A stretch of DNA of 64,000 nt from Coffea arabica (GCF_036785885.1 NC_092310.1:248001-312000), one strand, 5' to 3'. Positions 1-12,116 are shown, counted from the first letter of the stretch. Translations and numbers: made by a program. Notes: generated by a model from the sequence alone, not told the origin.

Positions 1-1500
1 AATTTTATTTTTTGTAAATTGAGTTTTAGTTGTTTGAACGAGGAAGTTAATATCCTGGAGAGGCCTGCCGGGATGGGATGCGGCATCTGTTGAAATTCAA
101 TGTATGGATTGCATTCTTGATTTGAGTGGTGAAAACATTTGATTGATACTACTACTGCCTACTATTTTACTTGTCTTGTGGTAATGGTAATGCATTCCAT
201 CGGTGCCCGTATGTTTAATGTTTGTGCTGATAAATATATTTCCAGACCCGTGCGGCCTAGTTCCTTATTGTTCTGGTTTCATTGTATATAAGTGTTCCTA
301 ATTGCCATTAGCGTGCTGCTACTGGGCACGGCACAGCGATGCTTGAATTTGCTAGTGCGTGTCTGTACACTGACAGTGTATATACTGTTATCGTTTGATT
401 TGTGATTTATGATATACGTAGAAAAATTGAATTGAATTCAAAATTTTAATTTTACATAGTTATCTTCGTCCAATTAACGTTGATCACAACCACATCTATT
501 TGACAAAAAATCCATATTTGTTCAGCCAACTCATGCTGCTAGCCCAAGCTCGAGTTGGAGTTGAAAATATTAAATTAGTTATTATAAATGAAATGAATTT
601 GAATAGATGGAGGTTACTATGGTAACTGTCAAGAAATCAAATTTCTTTACTAATCAGTATTAATAGTTTGCAAATAATTGATGAGAAAGGCTTTAAGAAA
701 TTAAGAGACTTGGATGTTAATTCAATTAAATGATTAAAAGGATTTTTATATAATTTCACTAAAACACAAGTTGAATTCAATTGTACCCAATGTTTAATTG
801 GATATCGCATATTGTCACATGTTAAATTTACTCATAGCTTTAAATGTCTGATAGAACATTTAAGTAATTATAAAAAAATCAAATTAACTATAATGGTTCA
901 TATTCAATACTTTAATTGCACTTCAAATACTCTCATATTTTTAAAATAGCCATATCCTTGCGATTGAAATCTTTGTCTTAAACTCATTTTTATATAGTAT
1001 AAGAATATATATATATATATATTTATATATAAATATTTTATTATTTATTAAAAAATATTATTTTATTTATTTTAAAATAATTATCTTTATTTTTTCGAGT
1101 TCGAGTTTGAAATTATCAGAGTTTTCGTTTGAGTTCGATAAAAGTAAATTAAGATTTAACTCAATTAAATTAAAATTCAACTTGATTCGACTCGGTGCGG
1201 TTTCAATTTTGCGGGCTGGTTAATAGGCGTCGTATTCAAAGGGGGGGGAAAAAAAAGTGAAGACCGGACCGGAGAGCGTGGTGGGTGGGCTCTCTCTTCT
1301 CGGTGGGAAATTTTTTTTTTTTTTAATGGGTTGGTTGTGGAGACCAGAGAGAAACGGGAACCTTTTCTGTTGTCCTACGCTACTGGGGCGGGCAGGGGAT
1401 GGTTCGTACCAAAGCAGCCTGAATGAATGAAGGATGCGGAGGGGAGTTTTTCCATTTCCGCCGCTGTGAGTTTGATCATTGATGCGATGAGTTAGCCCGC
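1..1500. other. Gene-free AT-rich flank
   Basis: I see no coding exon here. The DNA is AT-rich. Between about 1080 and 1215 there is a decayed fragment resembling the cgag-rich hAT-type MITEs found elsewhere in the window (gttcgagtttga-type words, then gattcgactcgg), but no clean ends or target duplication can be drawn. The last 250 bases become GC-richer, as expected of the promoter of the following gene. Confidence 0.5.
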
Positions 1501-1534
1501 AATTCCGATTCCAGCCCAGCCGCCATCATCGAGA

Positions 1535-1540
1535 CACGTG
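1535..1540 (+). promoter_or_regulatory. G-box (CACGTG) upstream of MET1
   Basis: The palindrome CACGTG sits in the context gacacgtggca, 220 bp before the MET1 start codon. G-boxes are bound by bZIP, bHLH and PIF factors and are common in light-responsive photosynthesis promoters. A short upstream ORF (ATG at 1557, stop at 1587-1589, ten codons) follows; it matters only if transcription starts above it. Function is inferred. Confidence 0.4.
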
Positions 1541-1759
1541 GCACCACAGATTTGAATGCTAGCTCAGCTCAACTCAACGGCCTATTAGAGCCACTAGTGT
1601 CAGTCTCCCCTTCCTTCCTTCGTAATCTCTTCCTTTCCGCGAAGCATATTTGCAGCTGCAGCGGTTGCTCCACCGCCCATTCTCCCTCCTTCCCTCCCTC
1701 CGCAATCATACTAACACCCGCCGTCGCAGAGCCACGCGAATAATCATCAACTAACCATC

Positions 1760-4427
1760 ATGTCGCTCGCTTCCAGTGGCTGTACTTCTCTGTGCCCCTC
1801 ACCACCAGCTTTCCCAACATTATTAACCAAGCAAGGCCCATCATCCCTCAAAAAGCATAGTCAGGCCAAGAATCACCTCTTTCTCTCCGCTTCCCTCACT
1901 TTCTCCGATCCCCTCTTTCACAGCTCAAACCACTCAAATAATAATTTCTTTGCTGCTAAAGCATCCGAAACCGAAGCCAAGACTGCGGCGGGTAAAAAGA
2001 CACAAGAAGAAGAAGAAGAAGAAGCACCACCAGCAGACGACGACGAGGAGTATGAAGAGTACGAGGTCGTCTTGGACCAGCCATTCGGGTTGAGGTTTAC
2101 CAAGGGCAGAGATGGTGGAACTTACATTGATGCTATTGCACCCGGTGCCTCGGCTGACAGGACCGGCTTGTTCTCTGTTGGGGATAAGGTGCTTGCCACC
2201 AGGTGCGAATTTTTCTCTCTCTGATTATCTGAGTGGATGTCATATTTCATTGTCTTCCACATAATACTTGACCACATCGACAACATCCAAAGTAAGTAAG
2301 TTAGTTAGTGGTATTCCTATTGATTGCAGGGATTATATTCAGCCTGAGATGGATGCAGCGGTGAGTGAATGCTTATTTACAATATTGTCCTGTTTCTGAA
2401 ATCGTACCTTCTAGCTGTCTTTCGTCTTCCTTATATTTATTATTTCAAGAGGTGAAGAAAGTTTTTATTCGCTGGCATTTGTTACAATCACACCACCAGG
2501 ACCAAGACTAAGATTAAGATTGTGAACCCCATCATCTAAAATTTATGCAGTGCAGTATTTGGAGATGAGATTTGGCCGGCAGCAGAATATGGAAGAACAA
2601 TGTATACCATCCGACAGAGGATAGGCCCATTATTAATGAAAATGCAGAAGAGATATGGTCAGTTGTTCTATTCTTATCAACACTAATTTCTTCTGGCTGC
2701 TGCTTCCTCGGTAGCATTTTGGTTTATTAGAGTCAATGGCTCTGCATTTGTGTTGTAAAGAGTTCGAATGGTGTTCATTTTTGAAGTCTAAACTTCCTGA
2801 AACACTGCCCCGTAATTCCATTTTCAAGGTTTGCCTTAACTCCACTGGCAAAATATCTCCTTATGTTGCAGGGAAGGTGCCCGATATGGGTGATTTAACT
2901 GAAAAAGAAATAATCAAAGCTGAGAGAAACTCTGGTGTAATTAGTAACAGAGTCAGAGAGATTCAGGTAAGTGCGTGCATACAACTAATTTGCTCCTCGT
3001 TGTAGTATGAGTAAAATCATGCTGATGACTTCGCACAATTCATGCAGCTGGCAAATGCCATGAAAAAGAAGGAACAGAAAGAGCGAAGAGAAAAGGACCT
3101 TCGCGAAGGCTTGCTGCTTTACAGGTAAGGCCAGCCCATCCGTCTGAATTGTACTTTTTTCTTTTTGAAAATAAGTTCCATGTTCATATATTTTTATTTT
3201 CTCCTTTAATTCAATGCCTTTTGTTTTTATGTTCGATAATTCTGTTGTGCAGTTCAACAAAGGCTTATTGACCTTTGCTTTTCAATTTGCTAAGATCGTG
3301 TAGTTAATAATAAATGACATTAGAGATACTACTACAGCTACCACCAACCGGACCTCCGTAGCCGCCATTCTTACAGTCTATGCTTATCATATTTACTTAC
3401 ATCTGCTTTTTGTTGGGTGTTATGCTTCATGATGTTTGTTTAATTATTCGTTTTTTATTAGCCAAATTACTTTTTTATCTTGTTCTTTTCACTGTCAATT
3501 GTGTATTCACACCCACTATGAGGTTTAAAATGTTGCATTCTAGAACAAGGAGAACACTTGCAATAATCTTGTCCATATTTGTCATTTTTATCCGTTTTTC
3601 TTTTATGCTTGTCATGCACTTACAAGTACTTTTTTTTTTTTTTTTTTTGTATTTGTACGTTAGAGAGAGAGAGAGAGAATGTCCGACCAATTTAGAGAGT
3701 TGATTTTTGTGCAAAATATTTCTTGCCTAACATATGATCTTTTAACTGATAAAGGAGTGGCAAATATGAAGAAGCATTGGAGAAATTTGAGGCGGTACTG
3801 GGATCGAGGCCAGAATATAATGAAGCTGCTGTTGCAAGTTACAATGTTGCATGCTGTTACTCCAAACTTAATCAGGTAGAGTAGCAGATTAAACAAAACA
3901 GCATTCTACTATGATTGAAAACATACTAGGCATCGTCTAGATCACACATCGCCCTTCCTTAACCCACCAGAGGATGGGGACTTGTATATGGAAATCTTGT
4001 GCTAGTTATTCTATTTGACATGGCACAGGTGCTGCTGCATCAGTTCAGTTATGATATTTTAGCCTTGAATGTGTATGCAGCACGAGCCAATGTTTTGCTG
4101 TCCTTCTAATTCTTTTGACCTGATGACTCACCGTGACAGGTACAAGCTGGACTATCTGCCCTAGAGGATTCTCTCGAAGCAGGATTTGAGGATTTTAAGG
4201 TAAAGAAAAGAAAATAATTTCACCATGGAATACTGAGTCATAGTTTTGGGTTCATACAGTGTACTGTTGTCCTATGTCTGCAGAGAATCCGGACAGATCC
4301 TGACTTGGCCAACTTAAGGACGTCTGAGGAATTTGAGTCTCTGTTAAAAAGGTTTGACGAATCATTTATAAATGAGAATGCTCTCAATGCCATTAAATCG
4401 ATATTTGGCATATTCAAGAAGGAATAG
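1760..4427 (+). CDS. MET1: MET1-like thylakoid PDZ/TPR protein, chloroplastic
   Basis: In Arabidopsis, MET1 is a stroma-side thylakoid protein that helps build and repair photosystem II supercomplexes. Seven exons join in phase: 1760-2202, 2551-2657, 2872-2966, 3048-3124, 3758-3875, 4140-4199 and 4284-4427, giving 347 aa against about 335 in Arabidopsis. Residues 1 to about 70 are Ser/Thr-rich and read as a transit peptide. An acidic run (EEEEEE, then DDDEEYEEYE) follows, then the PDZ region starting near VVLDQPFGLRF and including the SAVFGDEIWPAAEYG segment that exons 1 and 2 must be joined to make. The C-terminal half holds the TPR region (GKYEEALEKFEAVLG, NVACCYSKLNQ, GLSALEDSLEAGFEDFK). 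The start is the first ATG, at 1760. A G-box lies upstream. The gene converges on the P450 gene ending at 5063. An extra well-spliced 31-nt exon candidate lies in intron 1. Confidence 0.93.
2330..2360 (+). other. Candidate 31-nt alternative (poison) exon in MET1 intron 1
   Basis: The segment is bounded by a good acceptor (ttgattgcag) and a near-consensus donor (gtgagtg). It is 31 nt long, so inclusion shifts the frame: exon 2 would then read TGC AGT ATT TGG AGA TGA and stop. Skipping it gives the conserved MET1 reading. Use of this exon is inferred, not shown. Confidence 0.4.
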
Positions 4428-5062
4428 AATCATGGATTTGTTTAACTGCTGAAAGCTGGCTCTCCATGTACCAAGAATTTGGATCTGCAGAAAGGAGGTT
4501 CCTACTAGTAAAATCTGTCTATAGCATCATTTAGCCTAGGTAATTGCAGATATTTCAGATACTTTAACTGCTGATTCAATTTTCACTTTTTTTTTTAAAA
4601 TTTTATATTCAGAGTAAACATAATATGTATTTATCTGTACGGAAACATCTGGAGAAAGAAATGAATTCTTTGGATATTGAACTCGGGATAACCCTATTCA
4701 ACTTTGCTATTTTGCATGCATAGACCCAACGATTTCCTACTACTTTGCATAACAAGCAACACTCTGCTGATGGATGGAGACTGATATATGAAATATAGAC
4801 GATGAAGAACATTATGCCGCCCCCCCCCCCTCCCGCCCTACTTCCTCCTTTTCCTCCTATTTTGATTTGACTGTATCATGGTTATGTGGAATATTGGTTC
4901 ATGCCATCTGCGATGGAAAACTCAGAAACTGTAAACACCGTTTGCTTTTCTCCGATGCCAAGAAGGAGATATCAGTAGCAGTGTAGCTTACACTTACAGG
5001 GTACAAACTGTAGTTAAACGACGTGCCCGGATTGTCTCACTGTAATATACAAGTAAACCCAT
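4428..5062. other. Convergent intergenic spacer
   Basis: These 635 bases separate the stop codon of MET1 (+) from the stop codon of the first P450 (-), so they must hold both 3' UTRs and poly(A) sites. A C-rich run lies at about 4820-4838. No gene or clear mobile element is seen. Confidence 0.6.
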
Positions 5063-7405
5063 TTAAGGATTGTGAGGGTGAAGGCAGATTGGAAGTCCTT
5101 CAACAGGGGTGGGCATGGGATCATAGATTATCTTCTCATCAGGAACCAATAAGTTCCATCTAAATTTGTTTACCACATTGTGGAGAAAGACCAGTATCTC
5201 CACCCGAGCGTACTCCTTCCCTAAGCACATGCGAGGTCCTCCTCCAAAAGGAACATAAGAAAAAGGTGTAGGTCCTGCTCCTTCGAATCTTGACGGATCA
5301 AAGTTCATGGCGTCCCGAAAGAAACTGGGATCTGTATGCGTCGAAGCGGGAGTCCAGTATAGCTGTTGTAGCAGCAAATAATGTTTAATCAGTTCATGGA
5401 GAAAATAATGTTACCCAGTGCAATCAACTGTGATCTGAAGAAGCTGTTGCATTTTTTTCCCATTTTTGTGCAACTTGGCCAAAAGTTGCCTGGTTTGTGG
5501 GAATGAATGGATATTAACGGAAATAATTTAGCAGAAGATGAGAATACCTTCCATCCTTTGGGGATGTCATAACCAGCATAATTTAAATCAACGAGTGCTT
5601 CTCTAAAAGCTCCCATTATTGGTGGCCAGAGTCTCATGACTTCACAGACTACATCCCATGAGTACTTCATCTTCTGTATATCCTCCCATTGCAGGAATCC
5701 CTCCGCTCCTTTTGATGAAGCAATCTCAGTTTGCTCTGTTTTTGGAGCCAAGCCATCAGTGATCATGATTAGCACTAAGTAAGGTATTCAAACAAGCATC
5801 AATTTTATATAGTCACTATCATACTCCAAAACATAACATTAAAGTGTTTTCTCACTTTCGTGGAGGCCAGTCAAATGCAAAATGATTTTTTTTTTCCACT
5901 TAAGGTTAGCTCATACATGATTTTTTTTCCACTTAAGGTTTAAGAATATGTCTTCATTAGGAACACCATCAACATCATATCACGCAGTCAACCAATTAAT
6001 TAAGCAATTGGGAAAACTGACCTCTCAAGACCTTTTGATAAACTTGTGGAAGTTCCCCTAGTACCTTCATGACTAGTGTTATGGCAACACTCGAAGTGTC
6101 ATGGCCAGCGAAGAGTAGCAGTAAAATGTTGTTTATGATCTCCGATTCAGACATGAACTTTCCGTTGTCATCCGGAGATGCAAGCAAGTGCGACAAAAGA
6201 TCTTGTGAAGGGGAAGCAGTTTTCTGTTCCAAGGCGAGTCTCCTGTCTTTGAGAATCACCATCAGTTCCTTCCTAACAGCTCCTGTAGCTCTGATAGCGC
6301 GATAGAATCTTGTCCCTGGGAAGTTGAGGGGGATGGATATGACGCCTTTCAAGAAAACATTGAAGAGGGCAGCAAGCTTTTCAATGTGCCGAGGGTCTTC
6401 TAGGCTCATAAACAGTCGACACGCTAGTTCAAAGGTGTACAACTTAACCACTGGAAATGTCTTCACCTCCTCTTTACCTTCAAAGAGAAACTCAGAAGCA
6501 ATTTTGGAACTCAGTTTTAATTTCCTAATCATATATATGCATATGCAGGAAACTTAAATTAGCGGGTCAAGCGGTTGTTGTGCTCCGTTGAGTATTGCAA
6601 CTAATGGAGAAAAGGATCGACTATCATGTTCGTGACTGGGAAAAAAAAAACAAAGTGATCAAGAAATAAAGGCTTCCTACTCCTGAAGATGAATCATGCA
6701 CGATTCTTTTTTGGATTGTGATAAGATCATCATATATCCCCGTTTGTTGGAGTAAAACAAAACAAATTTAACCTATGTCCACGGAGGCAATTGATGAAGC
6801 AAGAAATGATGTACTCGTGGTGGGCACAGCAGCAGCTGCAGCCTGCGCATGCATGCTTTGTAAGTTAGATTACATATACCTTGCCAGTGAATGGCGATGT
6901 GGTGCTGAGTGACCTGATCCACCGTTTTGATGTAGAGTCGCATCAGGGCATCTGGGGTGAGGAAGTAAGACAGCATCTTCCTGGTATGCTTGGCTTCCTC
7001 CCCAACGGAGTTAGACAGCCCATTCCCCAGCAGCTTCTTTGCTGAGGGAGGCCACCAGACCTGGACCAGCTTGTTTTCGTTGCCAAACAAGAACTTATGA
7101 GCTGCAGGGCCGGACAAGACGGCCATAGGCTCACCGGTCAATGAAGTCTTGAAGACTGGAGGATTCTGATGCTTCTCCATTCTTTGTTTCAGAAACCTTC
7201 CCGGTTCCCCATCCCATCCGCTCTGAAGAAACTCCAGTGTTTCCCCGAGAATCGGCCACCCAAAGCTCCCCGGAGGAAGACGCAAACCCGACTGCTTTTT
7301 CTTGTTTCTTATTCTGGCGATCAAATATCGGAGGAAAACAGCAGTAACCAGAAGAGGTGCAATAATATTAACAAAGACACCGAATATATCTATTGCCGCC
7401 ATCAT
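5063..7405 (-). CDS. Cytochrome P450, CYP716-type (CYP85 clan), copy 1
   Basis: A predicted ER-anchored haem monooxygenase. CYP716 enzymes typically oxidise triterpene skeletons such as beta-amyrin; the substrate here is unknown. Four exons in transcript order are 7405-6880, 6477-6022, 5735-5548 and 5362-5063, giving 489 aa (family about 480). An N-terminal membrane anchor (roughly residues 8-28) is followed by the proline-rich hinge [13 protein letters not shown], the I-helix AGHDT (299-303), the ExxR motif EVMR (359-362), FDPSRF and the haem loop [10 protein letters not shown] with Cys436. [11 protein letters not shown] is also typical of CYP716. No stop or frameshift is seen. The closest gene is the same-strand copy starting at 15249, with identical intron positions and phases (1, 1, 0). 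Assignment to CYP716 rather than a sister CYP85-clan family rests on remembered motifs. Confidence 0.92.
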
Positions 7406-7993
7406 TTAATAATCACTGCAATACAACTGCCTGCAGCTGAGTTTGTTCCAGCAGGCGTGAACCAGTTTTTCAGTTGCTTTTGTAGCATCAACTGCAGTTA
7501 ACGAATCAACTAAACAATCAGTCTGTTGTTGCTCTCTACCTTAAAAGCATACACAGTCTGTGCCCGTGCCCGTGCCCGTGCCGTGCCTTCTTGGTTTCTT
7601 TCGTGCTTCCGACTTTTCCATTCTCTCTTGCTCCCGACTTTTCCAACTTCTCGACTTTTCCTATCTAATTGACTATAGGCCATGCAAAGTCCGTAATGCA
7701 TTTTTTTTTCTTCATATTTTGCAAGGATAAAATTATTCTCACTATTGACTTTATTGTATCAAACACGATGTGTTTTAGGAGCTTTGTTTCTGCACATTAA
7801 GCTTTAAATTTTGAAGTTTCAAGTTCCCACCTGAAAGTTATCTTTATTTGGGTCAAAGACAAAATAGACTCAAAGCATAATTTCCAAAAAAATTAGTAAT
7901 CAATGATTAATTCAAAATGATACATTTTTTTTTAATCCAAAGGAGACTCCAATCCTTTTAAAGGAAAAGAGGAAAAAGGAGGAAGATTAAAAA
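7406..7993. other. Upstream region of P450 copy 1
   Basis: This is the 5' flank of the P450 starting at 7405. It holds a short GTGCCC hexamer repeat at about 7559-7584 and otherwise AT-rich DNA. No obvious TATA box or further gene is seen. Confidence 0.4.
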
Positions 7994-8389
7994 CGCAACG
8001 GATCTTCTGTCCCACACTCTGTGCCATTCTCTGTCTCATTTTTTATTATATTGTCATTTCTCCTACATAAACACCATGTTTTAGTTTTTTTTTTATTTTC
8101 TTAAGATCCAATAACTATTAACTGAATAATATACAAAATTTAACAAATGCAAAAAATCAAATTGCATAAAAAATGATATTTTTTATGAATTTTCTGCTGT
8201 ATTTTTAAATATGCTATTATATATTGCTTTTTTGAAATTGTTGTATTTATTTTTTATTCAGTTAATAGTTATTGGATCTTGAAGAAATAAAAAAAAAACT
8301 AAATCATGGTGTTTATACTGAAGAAATAGCAATATAATAAAAAATGAAACAGAGAATGACACAGGATGTGAGACAGAAGATCCGTTACG
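7994..8389. mobile_element. Foldback MITE, Mutator-like (9-bp TSD)
   Basis: A 396-bp element whose two ends are long inverted copies of each other. The left end reads CGCAACGGATCTTCTGTCCC; the reverse complement of the right end reads CGTAACGGATCTTCTGTCTC. Complementarity continues through the ccaataactattaactgaat segments. It is flanked by a perfect 9-bp direct repeat GATTAAAAA (7985-7993 and 8390-8398). Long inverted repeats with a 9-bp duplication are the hallmark of MULE-derived MITEs. It has no coding capacity. A diverged relative lies at about 15981-16350. Confidence 0.85.
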
Positions 8390-8410
8390 GATTAAAAATC
8401 AAACCACAAA

Positions 8411-9890
8411 TGAAATGTCCCACATCGGGACAGAGAAGGAAAATAAAAGGGTATATAACATCGAGCAGAAATAATTTTGGGTTACCTATTTTGAATCCAT
8501 GATTTCAGTTCAAAAGGTTATTATACCAATCCATTGGATGCGAAACATTACAAATGGTATCAAAATAAGTCTCGCGATCTCTGTGGGAGGCCACCTAAAC
8601 TCTCATAGAGGCCACCCATTTGTTGCAATCCAAATGGACAGTTGGATTGCAACAAATTTTACAAGGACTCAAAGTTCCCCATTAATTGAATGGCCGGATA
8701 GTTTTAGAACTTACTTATCAACTGAATGGACAATTGGATTGCTATAGATTTTAAAGGACTCAAAGTTCTAAAAAAAAATGGTGAGAGTATTACAAGGAGT
8801 GAAAGTTCTGAAAAAATAGAGAGATTGAAATGTTCTACATCGGGATAGAGAAGAAAAAGGAAAGTGTATATAATGCCCTGCCCATCAAGTAGAGAACGAA
8901 AAAGAAAGGGTATATAATGTTCGGTCCATCGAGTTATTAATAACTTTGAATTAATCATTTTGAACTTGTGATTTCAACTCAAAAGTTTATTGAACCAACT
9001 CGTGATCTCTGCAGGAGGCCACCTCTAGAGCCTACAAGAGGCTATCATTAGAGCCCATATCTCTCTGCATGGGGGTGATGTTATGGTTCCGACTATGCAA
9101 AAAAGTAGACAATTGTAGTCTATATTAGATGAATTCCATATGAACCACCTATAAAATCTGTGCATGACTAAATGAACAATTGGATTGCAACGCACCCCAT
9201 TTTAAGAGGCAGCAAAGTTCTAAAAAAATGGAAAGCGTGAAATGTCTCATAGCAGGACAGAGAAGGAAAAGGAAAGGGTATATAATGTCTGTCCGTCGGA
9301 TATAGGGCTGCAAACGAGTCGAGTCGAGTCGAATTTTTGGCTAATCGAGCCGAGTCTCAACTAAATTTTACCAAACTCAAACTCGAGCTCGAGCTCGAAA
9401 AAAAATAATTATTTATTTTTTAAAAAATAAATAAAATAATATTTTTGTTCTTGCAAATAATAAAATATTAAGGATATATATGTAATTTTACTATTAAAAT
9501 AAGAAAATAAAAATATATATATACTTAAAATAAAAAATATATATACTTAAAATTAAAAAAATAAAAAATATTATATATATATATACTCGAGCTCGTGAGC
9601 TAACGAGTTTAATATTTTGAACTCGAGTTCGAGCTCGAGCCAACTCGAACTCGACTCGAGTTTGACTCGAGCGGCTCGATTCGTTTGCAACCCTAGTCGA
9701 GTAGAAAAGGAAAAGGAAAAGGAAATGGACTAATTTTATGAGATAGCAAAGTTCTATGAAAAAAAATGGGGAGAGTGAAATATCCCCTATATTGTATGGC
9801 CCATAGGATTAGATTTCAACTAAAAAGGCTACTGGGCACTCGACGATGGACGCGATTTGTTACGAGGAATATCTACAACCTGGCTTTCAC
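8411..9890 (+). mobile_element. Decayed TRIM-like LTR element array
   Basis: Diverged repeats of an LTR-like unit beginning TGAAATGTCCCACATCGGG start at 8411, about 8825, about 9229 and about 9775. The first unit ends near 8552 and is followed by tggtatca (8555), which matches the start of the usual initiator-tRNA-Met primer site. Purine-rich tracts such as aaaaaaatggggagag lie directly before later units, as a polypurine tract would. The internal parts (gatctctg, gaggccacc) are only 200-270 bp and non-coding, which fits a TRIM rather than a full retrotransposon. A hAT-type MITE has inserted at 9303-9695. Unit borders after the first are approximate. Confidence 0.55.
9303..9695. mobile_element. 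hAT-type MITE of the cgag-rich family, copy A
   Basis: A 393-bp element with inverted ends TAGGGCTGCAAACGAGTCGAG and, as reverse complement of the right end, TAGGGTTGCAAACGAATCGAG. Flanking 8-mers are gtcggata (9295-9302) and gtcgagta (9696-9703), 6 of 8 identical. The TAGGG start and 8-bp duplication fit the hAT superfamily. The interior is AT-rich and non-coding. It interrupts the TRIM-like array. Confidence 0.75.
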
Positions 9891-10500
9891 TCGAAACATA
9901 TTCAAGTCTGATGAGAATCATCGTTAATAGTTACACCCTTCCCCTCCCTTTCCCACTGTTTTTCCTTAATGGAAACATATCTCCTACATTATTGGTAAAT
10001 TATCAATTGCATATGATCAATTTTGTGTAACCATATCATAAAGATATCAATGATCATCAATAGTGTTCATATAAACACAGTAAATTTTTTTTTTTTCAAT
10101 CTACTGGAATCATCAATTGGACGAGCGTCGTCGTTGTGTAGGTAAACCAATTACATAGCTAGACTAGACTAGAGAGCCAAATGTGGTTGGGATGGAATCA
10201 TCAGTTGGACGAGCGGCAAACAAGATGTCTTTATCATAAGAGACCTCAATGATGAGATGCCAAAGTATAATGCAACAAAATGTAGTGGAAATCCAATATT
10301 GACACTATAGTTAGGAGCAGCGTGGAGAAATTAGAGCCTCGTATTGTTGTTGTTGTTGTTGTTGTTATTTGAAAATGTGGAGTCCCCGACAGGCCGGATC
10401 AAATTCATTATCTTTTGTTGGGTAATCAATCACTTTAAATGTTGAAAGTGGGATACCATCACATTATTATTATTTCCCTTGTCTTGTTTTTTTTTTTGTT

Positions 10501-10539
<39 letters not shown>

Positions 10540-10639
10540 ATGTATGTTGTGTTTACATGTGAAAACAAGTATGTGGTACGTCGAAAACTAATGTGTTCTG
10601 CTTATACTTCTTGTGTTTTGTACGTAATACCATTTTAAA
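9891..10639. other. Gene-free spacer with simple repeats
   Basis: No coding exon is seen. A GTT trinucleotide run lies near 10343-10367 and a TA dinucleotide run near 10501-10527. The rest is ordinary AT-rich DNA. Confidence 0.5.
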
Positions 10640-10925
10640 ACAAGCATGTTTGGTCCGAATTTGAGTTCAAATTTAAAAAATAAAAAAATAATTATTTAAT
10701 TTTTTAAAATAAATAAAATAATAAATTTTCTTAACAAATAATAAAATATTAGGGATATCTATGTAATTTTAGTATTAAATATATATATATGTATATATAT
10801 ATAATCGAGCTGACTTTTACGAATTAACGAAATAAATATCTTTGAATTTGAATTCGATTTGATCAGTTCGATCTCGATTCGAACTGTTGGTGAGTCGGTT
10901 CGATTCGTTTACAGTCTTACTTAAG
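10640..10925. mobile_element. Decayed copy of the cgag-rich MITE
   Basis: The order of blocks matches copies A and B (aataaaataat, ttaacaaataataaaatatta, ggatat, atgtaattttagtatta, a TA run, then gattcgtttacagtct), but the left end is eroded. The right end cattcgttt-type terminus is degenerate and no target duplication can be read. Borders are approximate. Confidence 0.5.
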
Positions 10926-11407
10926 TTAGAGCTTAAATTTAAATTTTGAGTGCAGTTAAAAGTTTAGACCAAATTTAGGCTCAACCTGAATGAGGATTGA
11001 CCTTGATAATTATATCAAAAGAATTCATACCTTGATACTTATCACATTGAAAATTTCCAAATTTTATGAATTAATTTCGTATTTGTTAATTACAGATTTA
11101 TAGTTGTTAAAAAACAAAAATTATATTTATAAATTATTCGGCCGAGATTAGGGTTGGGGGTGCTCGGAGTGGGCTGGATGGATTTTGGACCACAAACAAC
11201 AATCGATTGGTTGGGATTGGGTTTGTCAAATCCGAACTATCCAACGTTGATAGGCTGATAGAGATGAGATCAAATTTATTATAAACATTGGCCTTATTTT
11301 TTTTTATTTACTCGTTTTAAAACAGTTGAAAACCACTTTTTTGACATTTATAATACAGGCCTACTAACGGCTGAGAAAAAAAAAATTGGAAAATTCGCAC
11401 TTAGAGA

Positions 11408-11707
11408 CAGGGCTACAAACGAGTCGAGTCGAGTCGAGTTTTGGGCTAATCGAGCCAAGTCTCGACTAAATTTTACCAAGCACGAACTCGAGCTCGAGCT
11501 CGACGAGCCGGCAATTTAAAGCTCGAGCTTAAAAAAAATAAAAATAATTATTTTTATTTTTTAAAAAATAAATAAAATAATATTTTTTCTTAATAAATAA
11601 TAAAATATTAAGGATATATATGTAATTTTACTATTAAAATAAGAAAATAAAAAATATATATATATACACTTAAAATAAAATATATATATACTTAAAATAA
11701 AAAATAA

Positions 11708-11784
<77 letters not shown>

Positions 11785-11870
11785 GAGCTCGCGAGCCTAA
11801 CGAGCTTAATATTTTGAGCTCGATTTCGACTCGAGCCGCTCGCGAACGGCTCGATTCGTTTGCAGCCCTA
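11408..11870. mobile_element. hAT-type MITE of the cgag-rich family, copy B
   Basis: A 463-bp element with ends CAGGGCTACAAACGAGTCGAG and (reverse complement of the right end) TAGGGCTGCAAACGAATCGAG. It is flanked by a perfect 8-bp duplication CTTAGAGA (11400-11407 and 11871-11878), the hAT signature. It contains a long TA dinucleotide run (about 11710-11782) that explains most of its extra length over copy A. It is non-coding; apparent Ile-Tyr repeat ORFs across it come from the TA run. Confidence 0.85.
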
Positions 11871-12116
11871 CTTAGAGAATACAAAGTAGTTAATATGTAA
11901 AAAGAAAGAGTAATTTCGATATTCTCTTATATTCTGCATTTAAGGAAAGTAAATAACGTTATAAAACCAATCGAAGAGAAGCCAAGACTAGAAGCTGTCG
12001 TGGAAACTTGCCTACCAGCCAAATTCTCCATTTAGTCTCCATCTAATTCCGTCTGGTAATTAGCATTATTTGTTTTTAAATATTATTCAAGTTGCATCAT
12101 AAACACTTGTTGTTGA

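Noticed and set aside
1552-1743. Open frame just upstream of MET1
   Set aside because: It begins at a TTG, lies in the promoter or 5' UTR, and has no motif.
3380-3703. Hydrophobic open frame on the + strand
   Set aside because: It lies inside an intron of MET1 and its composition comes from T-rich intron sequence and a GA repeat.
11561-11884. Open frame with Ile-Tyr repeats
   Set aside because: It is the translation of a TA microsatellite within a MITE.
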